Source: Rhodococcus yunnanensis NBRC 103083 (lineage in GTDB: Bacteria; Actinomycetota; Actinomycetes; Mycobacteriales; Mycobacteriaceae). Taken from it: a stretch of DNA of 64,000 nt. The translations under genes were made by a program, and so were the position numbers. Under the pieces are notes generated by a model. That model was not told the origin of the DNA. It did no database searches and saw only the letters and a list, made by a program, of their open reading frames with translations. Shown in pieces: positions 1-8,193 of the stretch (within the stretch, counting starts at the first letter, position 1; each line of letters starts with the position of its first letter). The DNA lies in the NCBI RefSeq assembly GCF_001895005.1, contig NZ_BCXH01000005.1:302874-366873 (forward strand), in the 5' to 3' direction.

Positions 1-1
1 G

Positions 2-199
2 TCGCAAGCGGAGCGCTTCCGTGATGCCATGGTGAGAAAGGGAATTCCACATGCTTACCTTGCGTACGAGGGTGAGTCCCACGGATTTCGCAAGCTCGAG
101 ACCCAGGTGAATGCCCGTGAATCCGAGCTGTCGTTCTACGGGCAGGTTCTCGGGTTCACGCCGCCCGGGATCCCGAAGCTGGAACTCTGGAGGCCCTGA
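2..199 (+). CDS. Prolyl oligopeptidase (S9) family peptidase, C-terminal end only
   Basis: This is the last 65 codons of a gene that enters from the left edge, ending in TGA. The residues around GESHGFR fit the catalytic His region of alpha/beta-hydrolase S9 peptidases. The following stretch, ending FYGQVLGF and then a Pro-rich end, is typical of the C-terminus of actinobacterial dipeptidyl aminopeptidase/acylaminoacyl-peptidase-like proteins. The Ser and Asp of the triad lie outside the window, so substrate and activity cannot be judged. It converges on the HNH protein 17 bases further on. Confidence 0.75.
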   Translation, partial: SQAERFRDAMVRKGIPHAYLAYEGESHGFRKLETQVNARESELSFYGQVLGFTPPGIPKLELWRP

Positions 200-216
200 A
201 CCCACGGGTCCCCACC

Positions 217-1518
217 TCATGCGGCCCGTTCCCAGTTTCGGATGAGCACATCCGTCGCGAAGCTGAGGTCGAGGCTTTCGCCCTGCCAGTCAGGGATGAT
301 CGCATCGCTGGCTATCGAACTGTACTGTTCCCCGAATTGTGCTGAATCCCCCTGCATCGCAGGGGCGTACAGCACCTCTCGGCCGTCGGCGTGTCGGAAG
401 GTGAAGTGTTCGTCCCCGCTGGAGGTGATGGAGAAATAGCCGTCGTGCAACGCCCGGTGATGTTCGCTGCACAGCATCACCATGTTCTCGAGTGTCGTCG
501 GGCCTTGTCGGGAGTAGTACTGCACGTGGTGCGCGTTCAGGAATCTCACTCGCCCGCAGCCTGGAACAGCGCAGCACCGATCCCGCATCAACAGCGCTCG
601 CACTTGCAGACGGGAAGGCGTGCGCGCGGTCGTGCTCCAGCTGATGGTCGTGCCCATCGACCCGTGACGGACCGTGCGCATTGTCGCTTCGCACATCACC
701 TGCGCCAACGATTCCGCTTCCAATCCTGGGCCGTCGTCGAGATGAGCGTGCGCGCAGCCGTCTTCGCCGGCGGCCTCGACATGGACGATCACCTCCGCGG
801 ACGGCGAGGACACCGGAGAGTCGAGCCCTGCGCAGACCATCTCTGCCATCGCCGTCAACGCAGGCACGATATTGCGCGGAGCCGGAGCGGCCTTGTCCGC
901 ATCGAGCTCGGGGTCGACGCGCGTTCGCTCGTACTCCGACCGCGTCAGCGCTGCCAGCAGCCGAGCGCCGTCCTCGGGGCGTAGGCGAGCGTTGATCACC
1001 AACGACCCGTCGTCCTCGTCCCAGAACCACCGTCCCCGGTAGCTGTGCTCGTCGAGCCCGTTCTTCTTCGTGGGCCGCATCGCCTTCGTCAACCCACGGC
1101 ACAGCCTGTCGATGTGCGCCGCCGGAGCCTCGAGGGCCAACCGCAGCATCGTCGACTCGTTCTTGTCGTCGGCGACCCTCGTGATTGCGCGGACCTTGGA
1201 ATACGACACTGTGCCTTTCGCAAACGCTTCGGCGATCAGCGGCAAGTCCACCAAGGCGCGCGCAACTCGAACATGCTCACGCGCGGTATGCAGACTCACC
1301 CCGGCCTTCCACGACAACCAATGCGAGCAGGAGCGCAGTTGCCAGCTTGCCCATCCGCGACGGGCATCGAAGTCGGCGACCAGCATCAGATATCTCGCCG
1401 TCGCAGCTGCGATTTGTCCTGAGAGCGCGCAGATCTCGGTCTCCACCTCCTCGATCGGGCGCTCCGGCTTCTCCTCGCAGAGCTCACCCGTATCCCCGCC
1501 TACCGCAACCAGCATCAC
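217..1518 (-). CDS. HNH endonuclease domain protein of the DUF222 / 13E12-repeat family
   Basis: 433 residues. The N-terminal two thirds is the helical DUF222 region: an ATARYL-type start, then the conserved W-S-K-A/G-V and ARxHVRVARAL segments. The C-terminus has an HNH nuclease motif: CAVPGCGR, then FLNAHHV, then LCSEHHRALHDG, giving the Cys pairs and paired His residues of the fold. Members are multicopy in mycobacteria and rhodococci, sometimes described as the 13E12 repeat family. The cellular role is unknown; a DNA nuclease is inferred from the motif. The start is GTG followed at once by ATG, with AAGGGGG about 6-9 bases upstream. It is a single gene between convergent neighbours. Confidence 0.85.
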   Translation of the reverse strand: MMLVAVGGDTGELCEEKPERPIEEVETEICALSGQIAAATARYLMLVADFDARRGWASWQLRSCSHWLSWKAGVSLHTAREHVRVARALVDLPLIAEAFAKGTVSYSKVRAITRVADDKNESTMLRLALEAPAAHIDRLCRGLTKAMRPTKKNGLDEHSYRGRWFWDEDDGSLVINARLRPEDGARLLAALTRSEYERTRVDPELDADKAAPAPRNIVPALTAMAEMVCAGLDSPVSSPSAEVIVHVEAAGEDGCAHAHLDDGPGLEAESLAQVMCEATMRTVRHGSMGTTISWSTTARTPSRLQVRALLMRDRCCAVPGCGRVRFLNAHHVQYYSRQGPTTLENMVMLCSEHHRALHDGYFSITSSGDEHFTFRHADGREVLYAPAMQGDSAQFGEQYSSIASDAIIPDWQGESLDLSFATDVLIRNWERAA

Positions 1519-1641
1519 CAGCCCCCTTCCGGTCGAACATCCGTGCGATGCAACCTAGCCGCAGCCACCGACAAGATTCAGATCCTCGGCGCCGAAAACG
1601 TCCCCGCGGGGACGCTTCTCACGGAATGGGGGCAGATCGAC

Positions 1642-1679
1642 GAACGCACCCCTGCTCAGTGGAGAGCAAGGGTGCGTTC
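1642..1679. terminator. Stem-loop between the EtfD-like gene and the HNH gene
   Basis: A perfect 10-base inverted repeat (GAACGCACCC ... GGGTGCGTTC) encloses a second inner stem (TGCTC ... GAGCA). It lies 20 bases beyond the stop of the reductase gene on the minus strand. There is no clear U-tract on either side, so it could be a non-canonical terminator or a transcript-end stabiliser. Confidence 0.6.
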
Positions 1680-1698
1680 TCGGTGAAAACGGCGCCGG

Positions 1699-4600
1699 TT
1701 ACTTCTTTCGGCCGGGAGCCTTCGCGCCCGCACGGAATCCGAGTCCACCCGCCTTCGCAGCAGGCGGCGCCGGGGTGTCGCCGTTCGACGACGCAGCGAC
1801 TTCGGGTGCAGCGGCCTCAGGTGCAGCGACTTCAGGCTCTGGCTCGACAGCAGCTGGTTCTGCCGGCTTGCCCGGTGCCTTGGCGCCTGGCTTCTTGTAT
1901 CCGGACTTGACGGCCAGACCCTTTGCCTTGACGGTCGGCTTGGACTCCTGCGCAGCGGTCGCGGTCTGAGGTGTCGCTGCCTGAGGTGCAGGCGTTGCCT
2001 CCGCAGTCGCCTCTTCAGCCGGCGCTTCTACTGCGGGGGCCTCGGCCTCGACCGGTTCGTCAGTCGGTGCCGCAGCCGGCTTGCCCGGTGCCTTGGCGCC
2101 TGGCTTCTTGTATCCGGACTTGACGGCCAGACCCTTTGCCTTGACGGTCGGCTTCGATTCCTGCGTCGCGGTCGCTGTCTGAGGTGTCGCTGTCTGAGGT
2201 GCAGGCGCTGCCTGAGGTGCCTCTTCAGCGGGTGCCTCGGACTCGGCTGGAACTGGTTCTGCCGCCTTGCCCGGCGCCTTGGCGCCTGGCTTCTTGAAGC
2301 CGGACTTCATGGCCAGGCCCTTCGGCTTGACCGTCGGCTTCGATTCGGTTGCAGCCTCGGACGTCGCAGTCGTCTCCGCCGCGGCTTCGGCTGACGCCTC
2401 CGCAGCTGGTTCAGCCGGCTTGCCCGGTGCCTTGGCGCCCGGCTTCTTGAAACCGGACTTCACAGCCAGCCCCTTGGGCTTGACGGTGGGCTTGGTTTCC
2501 GTTGCTTCCGACGTCGCCTCTGCGGCGGGCTCTTCGGCTACGGGCTTGTCGTCGGCGGGTTTGTCGGCTGCAGGCTTGGCGCCAGGGGCCCTGCCCTTCA
2601 CCTGAAGACCCTTGCCCGGTGCTTTTGCGCCACCGGCCAATCCGAGACCCTTGGGCTTGGCTGCCGACGCCTCTTCGGATGCCGACGCTTCAGCAGGCTT
2701 CGCACCACCCGGTGCTTTTGCTCCCGGTGCCTTCGCGAGGCCCTTCATCTTGAGTCCGCCTGCCTTGGGCGCCGGCGCTGCAGGTGCAGCCTTCGACTCC
2801 GCGGGCTCTTCGACGGGCTCGATGCGCTCGGCTTCTTCGACCTCCGCAGCGTCCTCGGTAGCAAGCTCCTCTTCGGGGGTCGGCTGGCGAGGGATGACCT
2901 TGATGTTCTCGGCGAGCACCGACGACTCGACACGAGTGATCGAGTCGAGCATCAGCTGCGCGACATCGACGACCTCGACGCCTTCGTGTGCGCCGCCTTC
3001 CTGACGTGCGGTGACGCCATCGGTCAGCATGACCCGGCAGAACGGGCAACCCGTCGCAATCTTCTTGGGGTTGGTCGACAGCGCTTCGTCGACCCGGTCG
3101 ATGTTGATGCGCTTGCCGATGTTCTCTTCCATCCACATGCGAGCGCCACCGGCACCGCAGCACATGGACCGCTCACCGTGACGAGGCATCTCCTTGAGGT
3201 TGGAGCCCGACGCAGCCATCAGCTCGCGGGGAGCGTCGTAGACCTTGTTGTGACGGCCCAGGTAGCAGGGGTCGTGGTAAGTGATGTCCTGGCTGACCGA
3301 GGCCACCGGGATCAGCTTCTTCTGGCGCACCAGCCGGTTGAGCAGCTGAGTGTGGTGCACGACCTCGTACTCGCCGCCGACCTGGGGGTACTCGTTGCCG
3401 AGTGCGTTGAAGCAGTGCGCACACGTGACGACGATCTTGCGCTTCTTCTGCTCGATGCCGTCGAACACGCTGTTGAGCGTCTCGATGTTCTGCAGGGCGA
3501 GCTGCTGGAACAGGAATTCGTTGCCTGCGCGGCGAGCGGAGTCTCCGGTGCAGGTCTCGTCGGCGCCGAGGACCATGAACTTGACGCCTGCAGTGGCGAG
3601 CAGTTCCGCGACGGCCTTGGTCGTCTTCTTCGCGCGATCCTCGTATGCACCGGCGCAACCGACCCAGAACAGGTACTCGTAGTCCTGGAAGGAATCGGCG
3701 TCCTGTCCGAAGACGGGGATGTCGAAGTCCATCTCGTTGATCCAGTTGAGGCGATCCTTCGAGTTCTGGCCCCAGGGGTTGCCCTTGTTCTCGAGGTTCT
3801 TGAACAGGCCGGCGAGCTCGGACGGGAACTCGGACTCGATCAGTACCTGGTAGCGACGCATGTCGATGATGTGGTCGACGTGCTCGATGTCCACGGGGCA
3901 CTGTTCGACGCACGCGCCGCAGGTGGTGCAGCTCCACAGGACCTCGGGGTCGATGATGCCGCCCTCGATGGCGTCGGCGACGAGCTTGCGATCGGCCTCG
4001 TCTCGGGCAGCCTGCGGGATCTTGTCGAGTTTGGCCTGGTCCGGCTTGCCGTCGGCATCGACGAGTCCGACCTCGTCGCCTGCCATGTCCTTTTTACCGC
4101 CTGCGAGCAGGTACGGCGCCTTCTGGTTGCCGTGGTCACGTAGCGACATGATCAGCAGCTTTGGGGACAGCGGCTTACCCGTGTTCCACGCCGGGCACTG
4201 CGACTGACAGCGTCCACATTCGGTGCAGGTGGTGAAATCGAGCCAGCCTTTCCAGCTGAAGTCCTCGATCTTGCCTGCGCCGAACGCGTCGACGTCGGGG
4301 TCGGCGTCCTCCATGACGAGGACCTTGCCGCCGGACATCATCGGCTTCGCTGCACCGAGGGCGACGCCGCCGTCGGCCTCACGCTTGAAGTAGATGTTCG
4401 GGAAGGCAGTGAAGCGGTGCCAGGCGACGCCCCAGTTGATGTTGCGTCCGACGATGAGCAGCCAGATCATGCCCGTCATCAGCTTGACGAACGCGAAGAC
4501 CGAGACCAACTCGGGGCTGGCAGGCAGAAGCTTGGCGACCTGCATGGTGAAGAAGTCCGAGTAGACGTTCGCGTGACCGTAGGTGGCGATCTTGCCGGCC

Positions 4601-5118
4601 TTGACGAGGATCATGCCGAGGCCCTCGAGGAGCACGATGCCCTCGATGACGTAGGCGACCTTCATGCGAGAACCGCTGAAGCGCGAGAGGCGTTCGGGCT
4701 TGCGTGGGTGGTTGAGCTGGCGAATCACGATCAGGGTGGTGATGCCGACGACCGTTCCGATGCCCAGCAGCTCGTCCCACAGGTGCCACGCGAAGGTATT
4801 GCCGAATATAGGCCAGTGGAACTCGGGGTCGAACGTCTGTCCGTAGGCCTCGAACCACAGCAGGAAGCCGCCAAGGAACCCGACCATCACCAGCCAGTGC
4901 GCCCAGCCGACCGTTCTGAACTTGGTCATGCGGGTGTGGGCGATGAACTCGATCATCATCTGCTTGAAGCGCGGGATGAACGGGCGAAGGCGCGTCTTGT
5001 CCGGCTGACCTTGGGCGATGGCCGCGACCATCTTGTAGATGCCACGGAAGAAGTAACCCCAGCACACGAGGCTAAGGAGGAACCCGACCGTGCCCAACGT
5101 AATCGTCAGGGCGTTCAT
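1699..5118 (-). CDS. etfD: Membrane Fe-S oxidoreductase, EtfD-like (Rv0338c family), with a long Lys/Ala-rich repeat tail
   Basis: 1139 residues. The first ~260 residues are a membrane domain of several helices like heme-b NarI-type subunits. Two 4Fe-4S ferredoxin motifs follow near residues 296 (CTECGRCQSQCP) and 396 (CTTCGACVEQCP). Two cysteine-rich HdrD/GlpC-type CCG modules come next (for example HDPCYLGRHN ... CCGAGG). In mycobacteria the homologue EtfD takes electrons from electron-transfer flavoprotein reduced by acyl-CoA dehydrogenases and passes them to the membrane; the same role is inferred here. The last ~370 residues are unusual: low-complexity Ala/Pro/Glu with four close copies of a block beginning KPTVK and ending GAKAPGK, plus shorter AKAPG copies. 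The start ATG is the first in the frame. Two dyad sequences lie 70-115 bases upstream. Confidence 0.85.
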   Translation of the reverse strand: MNALTITLGTVGFLLSLVCWGYFFRGIYKMVAAIAQGQPDKTRLRPFIPRFKQMMIEFIAHTRMTKFRTVGWAHWLVMVGFLGGFLLWFEAYGQTFDPEFHWPIFGNTFAWHLWDELLGIGTVVGITTLIVIRQLNHPRKPERLSRFSGSRMKVAYVIEGIVLLEGLGMILVKAGKIATYGHANVYSDFFTMQVAKLLPASPELVSVFAFVKLMTGMIWLLIVGRNINWGVAWHRFTAFPNIYFKREADGGVALGAAKPMMSGGKVLVMEDADPDVDAFGAGKIEDFSWKGWLDFTTCTECGRCQSQCPAWNTGKPLSPKLLIMSLRDHGNQKAPYLLAGGKKDMAGDEVGLVDADGKPDQAKLDKIPQAARDEADRKLVADAIEGGIIDPEVLWSCTTCGACVEQCPVDIEHVDHIIDMRRYQVLIESEFPSELAGLFKNLENKGNPWGQNSKDRLNWINEMDFDIPVFGQDADSFQDYEYLFWVGCAGAYEDRAKKTTKAVAELLATAGVKFMVLGADETCTGDSARRAGNEFLFQQLALQNIETLNSVFDGIEQKKRKIVVTCAHCFNALGNEYPQVGGEYEVVHHTQLLNRLVRQKKLIPVASVSQDITYHDPCYLGRHNKVYDAPRELMAASGSNLKEMPRHGERSMCCGAGGARMWMEENIGKRINIDRVDEALSTNPKKIATGCPFCRVMLTDGVTARQEGGAHEGVEVVDVAQLMLDSITRVESSVLAENIKVIPRQPTPEEELATEDAAEVEEAERIEPVEEPAESKAAPAAPAPKAGGLKMKGLAKAPGAKAPGGAKPAEASASEEASAAKPKGLGLAGGAKAPGKGLQVKGRAPGAKPAADKPADDKPVAEEPAAEATSEATETKPTVKPKGLAVKSGFKKPGAKAPGKPAEPAAEASAEAAAETTATSEAATESKPTVKPKGLAMKSGFKKPGAKAPGKAAEPVPAESEAPAEEAPQAAPAPQTATPQTATATQESKPTVKAKGLAVKSGYKKPGAKAPGKPAAAPTDEPVEAEAPAVEAPAEEATAEATPAPQAATPQTATAAQESKPTVKAKGLAVKSGYKKPGAKAPGKPAEPAAVEPEPEVAAPEAAAPEVAASSNGDTPAPPAAKAGGLGFRAGAKAPGRKK

Positions 5119-5189
5119 GTAAGCGGCCTTTCGTTCATCGGCAGCAGGGGGAGCTACCTCGGGTCAGCCCGATCAGCCTAAGCCTATTC

Positions 5190-5233
5190 AAGTTACCCGC
5201 CAGTAACAAGTATTGCGTACTGGTGAGTAACTT
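5190..5233. promoter_or_regulatory. Pair of operator-like dyads upstream of the EtfD-like gene
   Basis: A 16-base sequence at 5190-5205 recurs inverted at 5218-5233 with 14 of 16 matches and a 12-base spacer. The left part is itself a dyad, GTTACCCGCCAGTAAC (5192-5207), and the right part on the other strand reads GTTACTCACCAGTAC. Two adjacent near-identical dyads of this size are typical of TetR-family operators. The position before a gene for fatty-acid/sterol electron transfer suggests a lipid-responsive repressor. The regulator is not identifiable from the sequence. Confidence 0.5.
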
Positions 5234-5653
5234 AGCACCGTCCGTGTTGGTCGGTGCTGGTGGGTCATCGGATCGGCCTGCGTCGCGGTGGGCTGAACCG
5301 GTCGGTAGGTTGCGTCCTGAACGTCACGTTATGCGTACGGCCCGACAGTCCCTGACGGAAGGCAGACCTAAGTTGCGTTCATTGAGTTCACGAGGCGGCA
5401 AGGATCTTGCCGCCGGTGCTGGTGGGAGACTTCGAGCAAACCCTCGTACGCTGGCACTTTTACCCGACTGAAACGTTGCTTCGATATCGGAGAACATTTT
5501 GGTGTCGGGACAATAACGCATGGTCCGACTTGTACGTTATGCTGCTGCAGCACCGACAATCTCGCGGATACGGTCTGGGTGTTTCTGCGTCTGACGGGCT
5601 ACCCCTGTTCGGTATTGCCGGGCTCGATTGCATAGAAACGGAACAATCTCCAC
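5234..5653. other. Non-coding stretch before the secreted 221-residue protein
   Basis: No reading frame here has plausible coding character; those present have no good ribosome site and Arg/Ser-rich composition. A less GC-rich section around 5480-5545 is the most likely place for the promoter of the gene at 5654, but no convincing -35/-10 pair was found. Confidence 0.4.
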
Positions 5654-6319
5654 ATGAAACTCAGCAAACTGGTCGTTACGGCGGCCTTCGTGGCCACCGC
5701 GATGGGTCTCGCCAGCGGCACTGCCTATGCAGACCCGGCCTCGGACGCGCCCGCGGCGTCGGAAGACATCAACTACTCGGTGAACCAGGAAGACCGCACG
5801 ATCGTCACGACGATCGATGCCGGTGTCTTCAAGGTCGCCGACGACGGCAAGACGGTCGACATCCTCGACCAGGCCGACAAGGTCGTCGTGACTCTGCCCC
5901 TGACCTTCAACCTCGGCGGACTCAACTTCCCGTACGAGCAGAACGTCGACAACGACGGCAAGACCCTCCGTCTCGTCCCGCAGCTGGACCTTACCAAGGC
6001 GTCCGCCAAGTCGAGCAGCCTCGGAGTCACCCAGGTCGCGTCTCCGGACGAGAACCTGAAGGCGCAGCAGAACTTCGCGTCGCAGCTCGGAATCGCTACC
6101 GCAGTGGGTGGCTTGACCGGCACGATCATCGGAGCCATCGCAGGCGCAATCATCGGTGCGCCGACAATCGCCGGAGTAGTCGCGACGGTACCGATCGGTG
6201 CAGGAATCGGCGGAGTCATCGGCACGATCGTCGTTGGTGGGCCGACTCTCCTGATCGCTGGAATCGACCTGATCAACACCCTGACCGCAGTTCCCGGAAG
6301 CACCGTCTACGCAAAGTAA
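5654..6319 (+). CDS. Secreted protein of unknown function
   Basis: 221 residues. A clear Sec signal peptide (MKLSKLVVTAAF..., cleavage likely after AYA-D near residue 26) precedes a mature region with an acidic, beta-rich first half. The second half (about residues 150-215) is Gly/Ile/Ala-rich with repeated GTIIGAIAGAIIGAP-like turns and could associate with or insert into a membrane. I do not recognise a named family. It is monocistronic: a strong hairpin terminator follows 19 bases after the stop. The upstream ribosome site is weak. Confidence 0.7.
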   Translation: MKLSKLVVTAAFVATAMGLASGTAYADPASDAPAASEDINYSVNQEDRTIVTTIDAGVFKVADDGKTVDILDQADKVVVTLPLTFNLGGLNFPYEQNVDNDGKTLRLVPQLDLTKASAKSSSLGVTQVASPDENLKAQQNFASQLGIATAVGGLTGTIIGAIAGAIIGAPTIAGVVATVPIGAGIGGVIGTIVVGGPTLLIAGIDLINTLTAVPGSTVYAK

Positions 6320-6337
6320 CGGTTTGCAGTACGACGC

Positions 6338-6376
6338 AAGTAGGCCCGCACCTCTCGAGGTGCGGGCCTACTTTTG
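6338..6376. terminator. Strong hairpin terminator after the secreted protein gene
   Basis: A near-perfect palindrome has 17-base arms (AAGTAGGCCCGCACCTC and its complement) around a tiny loop, followed by TTTT on the plus strand and preceded by a weak A-run. It can end plus-strand transcription from the gene at 5654 and may also stop minus-strand transcripts. Confidence 0.85.
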
Positions 6377-6389
6377 TTCGTGCGTCGGG

Positions 6390-6488
6390 CTAGTTGAAGA
6401 TTCCCGGAGAAGTCAGGTTGATTCCTTCGACCACGATCACGACGACGTAGCCGATCAGGTCGAGTCCGACGGAGAGCAATCCCAGCAT
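6390..6488 (-). CDS. Possible 32-residue hydrophobic small protein
   Basis: An ATG-to-TAG frame encodes a single hydrophobic segment (MLGLLSVGLDLIGYVVVIVV...) followed by a short tail ending SPGIFN. The composition looks like a small membrane protein rather than a random frame. It sits between two terminators, with its stop next to the bidirectional hairpin. There is no strong ribosome site. The rest of 6320-6724 shows no other gene. Treat as tentative; ribosome profiling or conservation in relatives would decide. Confidence 0.3.
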   Translation of the reverse strand: MLGLLSVGLDLIGYVVVIVVEGINLTSPGIFN

Positions 6489-6668
6489 GTTCAGTCCGTA
6501 TCTGTCGGCGACGAGGAGTCGCAGGGATCAAGGGGGAGAACTAACTTGTAGTGATCGAAACGAATTATACGGCTGCGAAACACATTCGGTGATTCCGACG
6601 CTCTGGTGCGATTGGCGAACAAGCGCGTCGTTCGGTGTCCACCGCTGAACCGAGAGCCTGTGCGCATG

Positions 6669-6704
6669 AAAAAGGGGCCGCGCAACATCGGTTGCAGCGG
6701 CCCC
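6669..6704 (-). terminator. Rho-independent terminator of the S1 protease gene
   Basis: Read on the minus strand, a GGGGCCGC ... GCGGCCCC stem with an additional GCAAC/GTTGC inner stem is followed by five T residues, about 20 bases after the protease stop codon. Confidence 0.85.
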
Positions 6705-6724
6705 TGATTCGAGGGTTCGACGTG

Positions 6725-8041
6725 TCAGTCGACCGGTGCCGTCCGCACGGTCGTACCGGTTTCCGCGGCGATTTGGTCGATGGGGATTCCGAGGCTTGCG
6801 GTGCCGCCGAAGTGGGCGAGCGCAAGGTTCGCTTCGGTGCAGTCGGGTGCGCCGCCGCTGTTGGATCCGCTGGTGATGCCGAGGGCGAGAGTTCCGGTCA
6901 CGATTGCGCCTCCGCTGTCACCGGCGAGAGTGCATGCGGTGCTGGCGAATCCGCGGACGGTCCGGCTGGTGCCGTCGTCCATGAACAGTTGGGTCTCGAC
7001 TCGATCGGCTGCAACGACTCCGCACGTGAACGAGGACGACTGACCCGACTTGCACACCGGGGCCCCGACGACGGGATCGGCGGTTCCGGTGATGGTGACG
7101 GTGCTGCCGTTGGCGCCGCGAACAGTGGGGCGATCGAGGCCCGACGCGATTGCCTTGTCGTTCAACGAGATGACCGACCAGTCGAGTGCTTTCTCGGCTC
7201 CGAGGCTCGACCCCTGGAACGTTCCGATCTGTGTACTGCTGTGCACGTCGGCCGGGTTGGGCAGGTACACCGGAGCGCCACCGCCGCCGGTCTCTGCGTT
7301 CGGATTACAGTGCCCTGCACTGAGATTGATCGGGTTGCCCGCGCCGTCGACGGCGTTGAAGCCGAACGAGCAGATGCTGATGTCCGTCGTAGGTGCGTCG
7401 GCGATAGGCCCGCGCGTGGTGATGTACGTGTCGCCGCCCATCGGGGACGGGTCGACCGGCTGCTGCGCACCGGGGGACAGGATGACCTTCAGATTCGCCA
7501 GCAGGGTCGGCAGGTTGAGTGCGCGTCCCACCGGGCTGTTGGCGACGTCGAGGATGATTCGGTTGTCCAGAATGTCGATGGACGTTCCGTTGACCTGGCT
7601 CGCCACCTCGCGCGGCAGCGTCGAGATCCACTTGTTCAGATCACCGAGGGACTTCTCCAGCCCGTCGGCGGACACCGGACGCTGCGCAGTGTCGAAACCG
7701 TCCTTGGCGACAGCGCGAGCCGCATCCTGTGACGTGACCGCTACGACGGCTTTGCCGTCGTCACCGATCCAGGCACCTGCGAAGTCTCCTGGGCGCGAGG
7801 CGCGGAAGTCGGACGCGTACGTCGACAGTTCCTGCGCACGTGCTGCCCGATCGAGATATTCCTGCGGTGAGATCTTCAGATCGCGAATCACCGCTTCGGC
7901 CAGTTCGTGCGGAAGCTGGTCGACCGAACCCTGTGCGACGACAACATCGGGGGCCGCTGAAGCTTGGGTAGAGAAGGTAGCGAAGAGCAACAACGCCGTA
8001 GATCCGATCACTGCGGCACGCAGTGCCCCCGTGTTACGCAT
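6725..8041 (-). CDS. Secreted trypsin-like serine protease (S1, alpha-lytic type)
   Basis: 438 residues: a Sec signal peptide (hydrophobic core to ASA-A near residue 29), a pro-region of about 180 residues resembling alpha-lytic-protease prodomains, then a chymotrypsin-fold domain. The catalytic triad is visible as His in LSAGHC, Asp in DWSVI and Ser in AGDSGGA. Paired cysteines suggest disulfides after export. The product is expected to be an extracellular or wall-associated endopeptidase activated by removal of its prodomain. It follows the unknown membrane protein gene on the same strand after ~150 bases and has its own terminator. Confidence 0.85.
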   Translation of the reverse strand: MRNTGALRAAVIGSTALLLFATFSTQASAAPDVVVAQGSVDQLPHELAEAVIRDLKISPQEYLDRAARAQELSTYASDFRASRPGDFAGAWIGDDGKAVVAVTSQDAARAVAKDGFDTAQRPVSADGLEKSLGDLNKWISTLPREVASQVNGTSIDILDNRIILDVANSPVGRALNLPTLLANLKVILSPGAQQPVDPSPMGGDTYITTRGPIADAPTTDISICSFGFNAVDGAGNPINLSAGHCNPNAETGGGGAPVYLPNPADVHSSTQIGTFQGSSLGAEKALDWSVISLNDKAIASGLDRPTVRGANGSTVTITGTADPVVGAPVCKSGQSSSFTCGVVAADRVETQLFMDDGTSRTVRGFASTACTLAGDSGGAIVTGTLALGITSGSNSGGAPDCTEANLALAHFGGTASLGIPIDQIAAETGTTVRTAPVD

Positions 8042-8153
8042 GAAATCCCTTCATCGGGTCCGTCGGTGTCAGCGCCCCACCTTAGGGCATGCGCACGGGC
8101 TATCGACAGACATGCAGGTCATCGCTCGTCCCGGCGTACCGGTCGCGTCGAGA

Positions 8154-8187
8154 GGTGACTGTGAAGAAAGGGTGACTGTGAAGAAAG
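8154..8187. repeat. 17-base tandem duplication
   Basis: GGTGACTGTGAAGAAAG occurs twice head to tail in the gap between the protease gene and the gene ending at 8194. It may be recent slippage; no function is apparent. Confidence 0.7.
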
Positions 8188-8193
8188 GGGGAA

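Noticed and set aside
217..1518. HNH protein as a homing or mobile element
   Set aside because: The DUF222/HNH family is widespread in these genomes but no element boundaries, repeats or recombinase were seen here.
2986..4143. Long plus-strand open frame inside the EtfD-like gene
   Set aside because: It mirrors the codon pattern of the minus-strand gene, which carries full Fe-S motifs; no ribosome site or recognisable domain.
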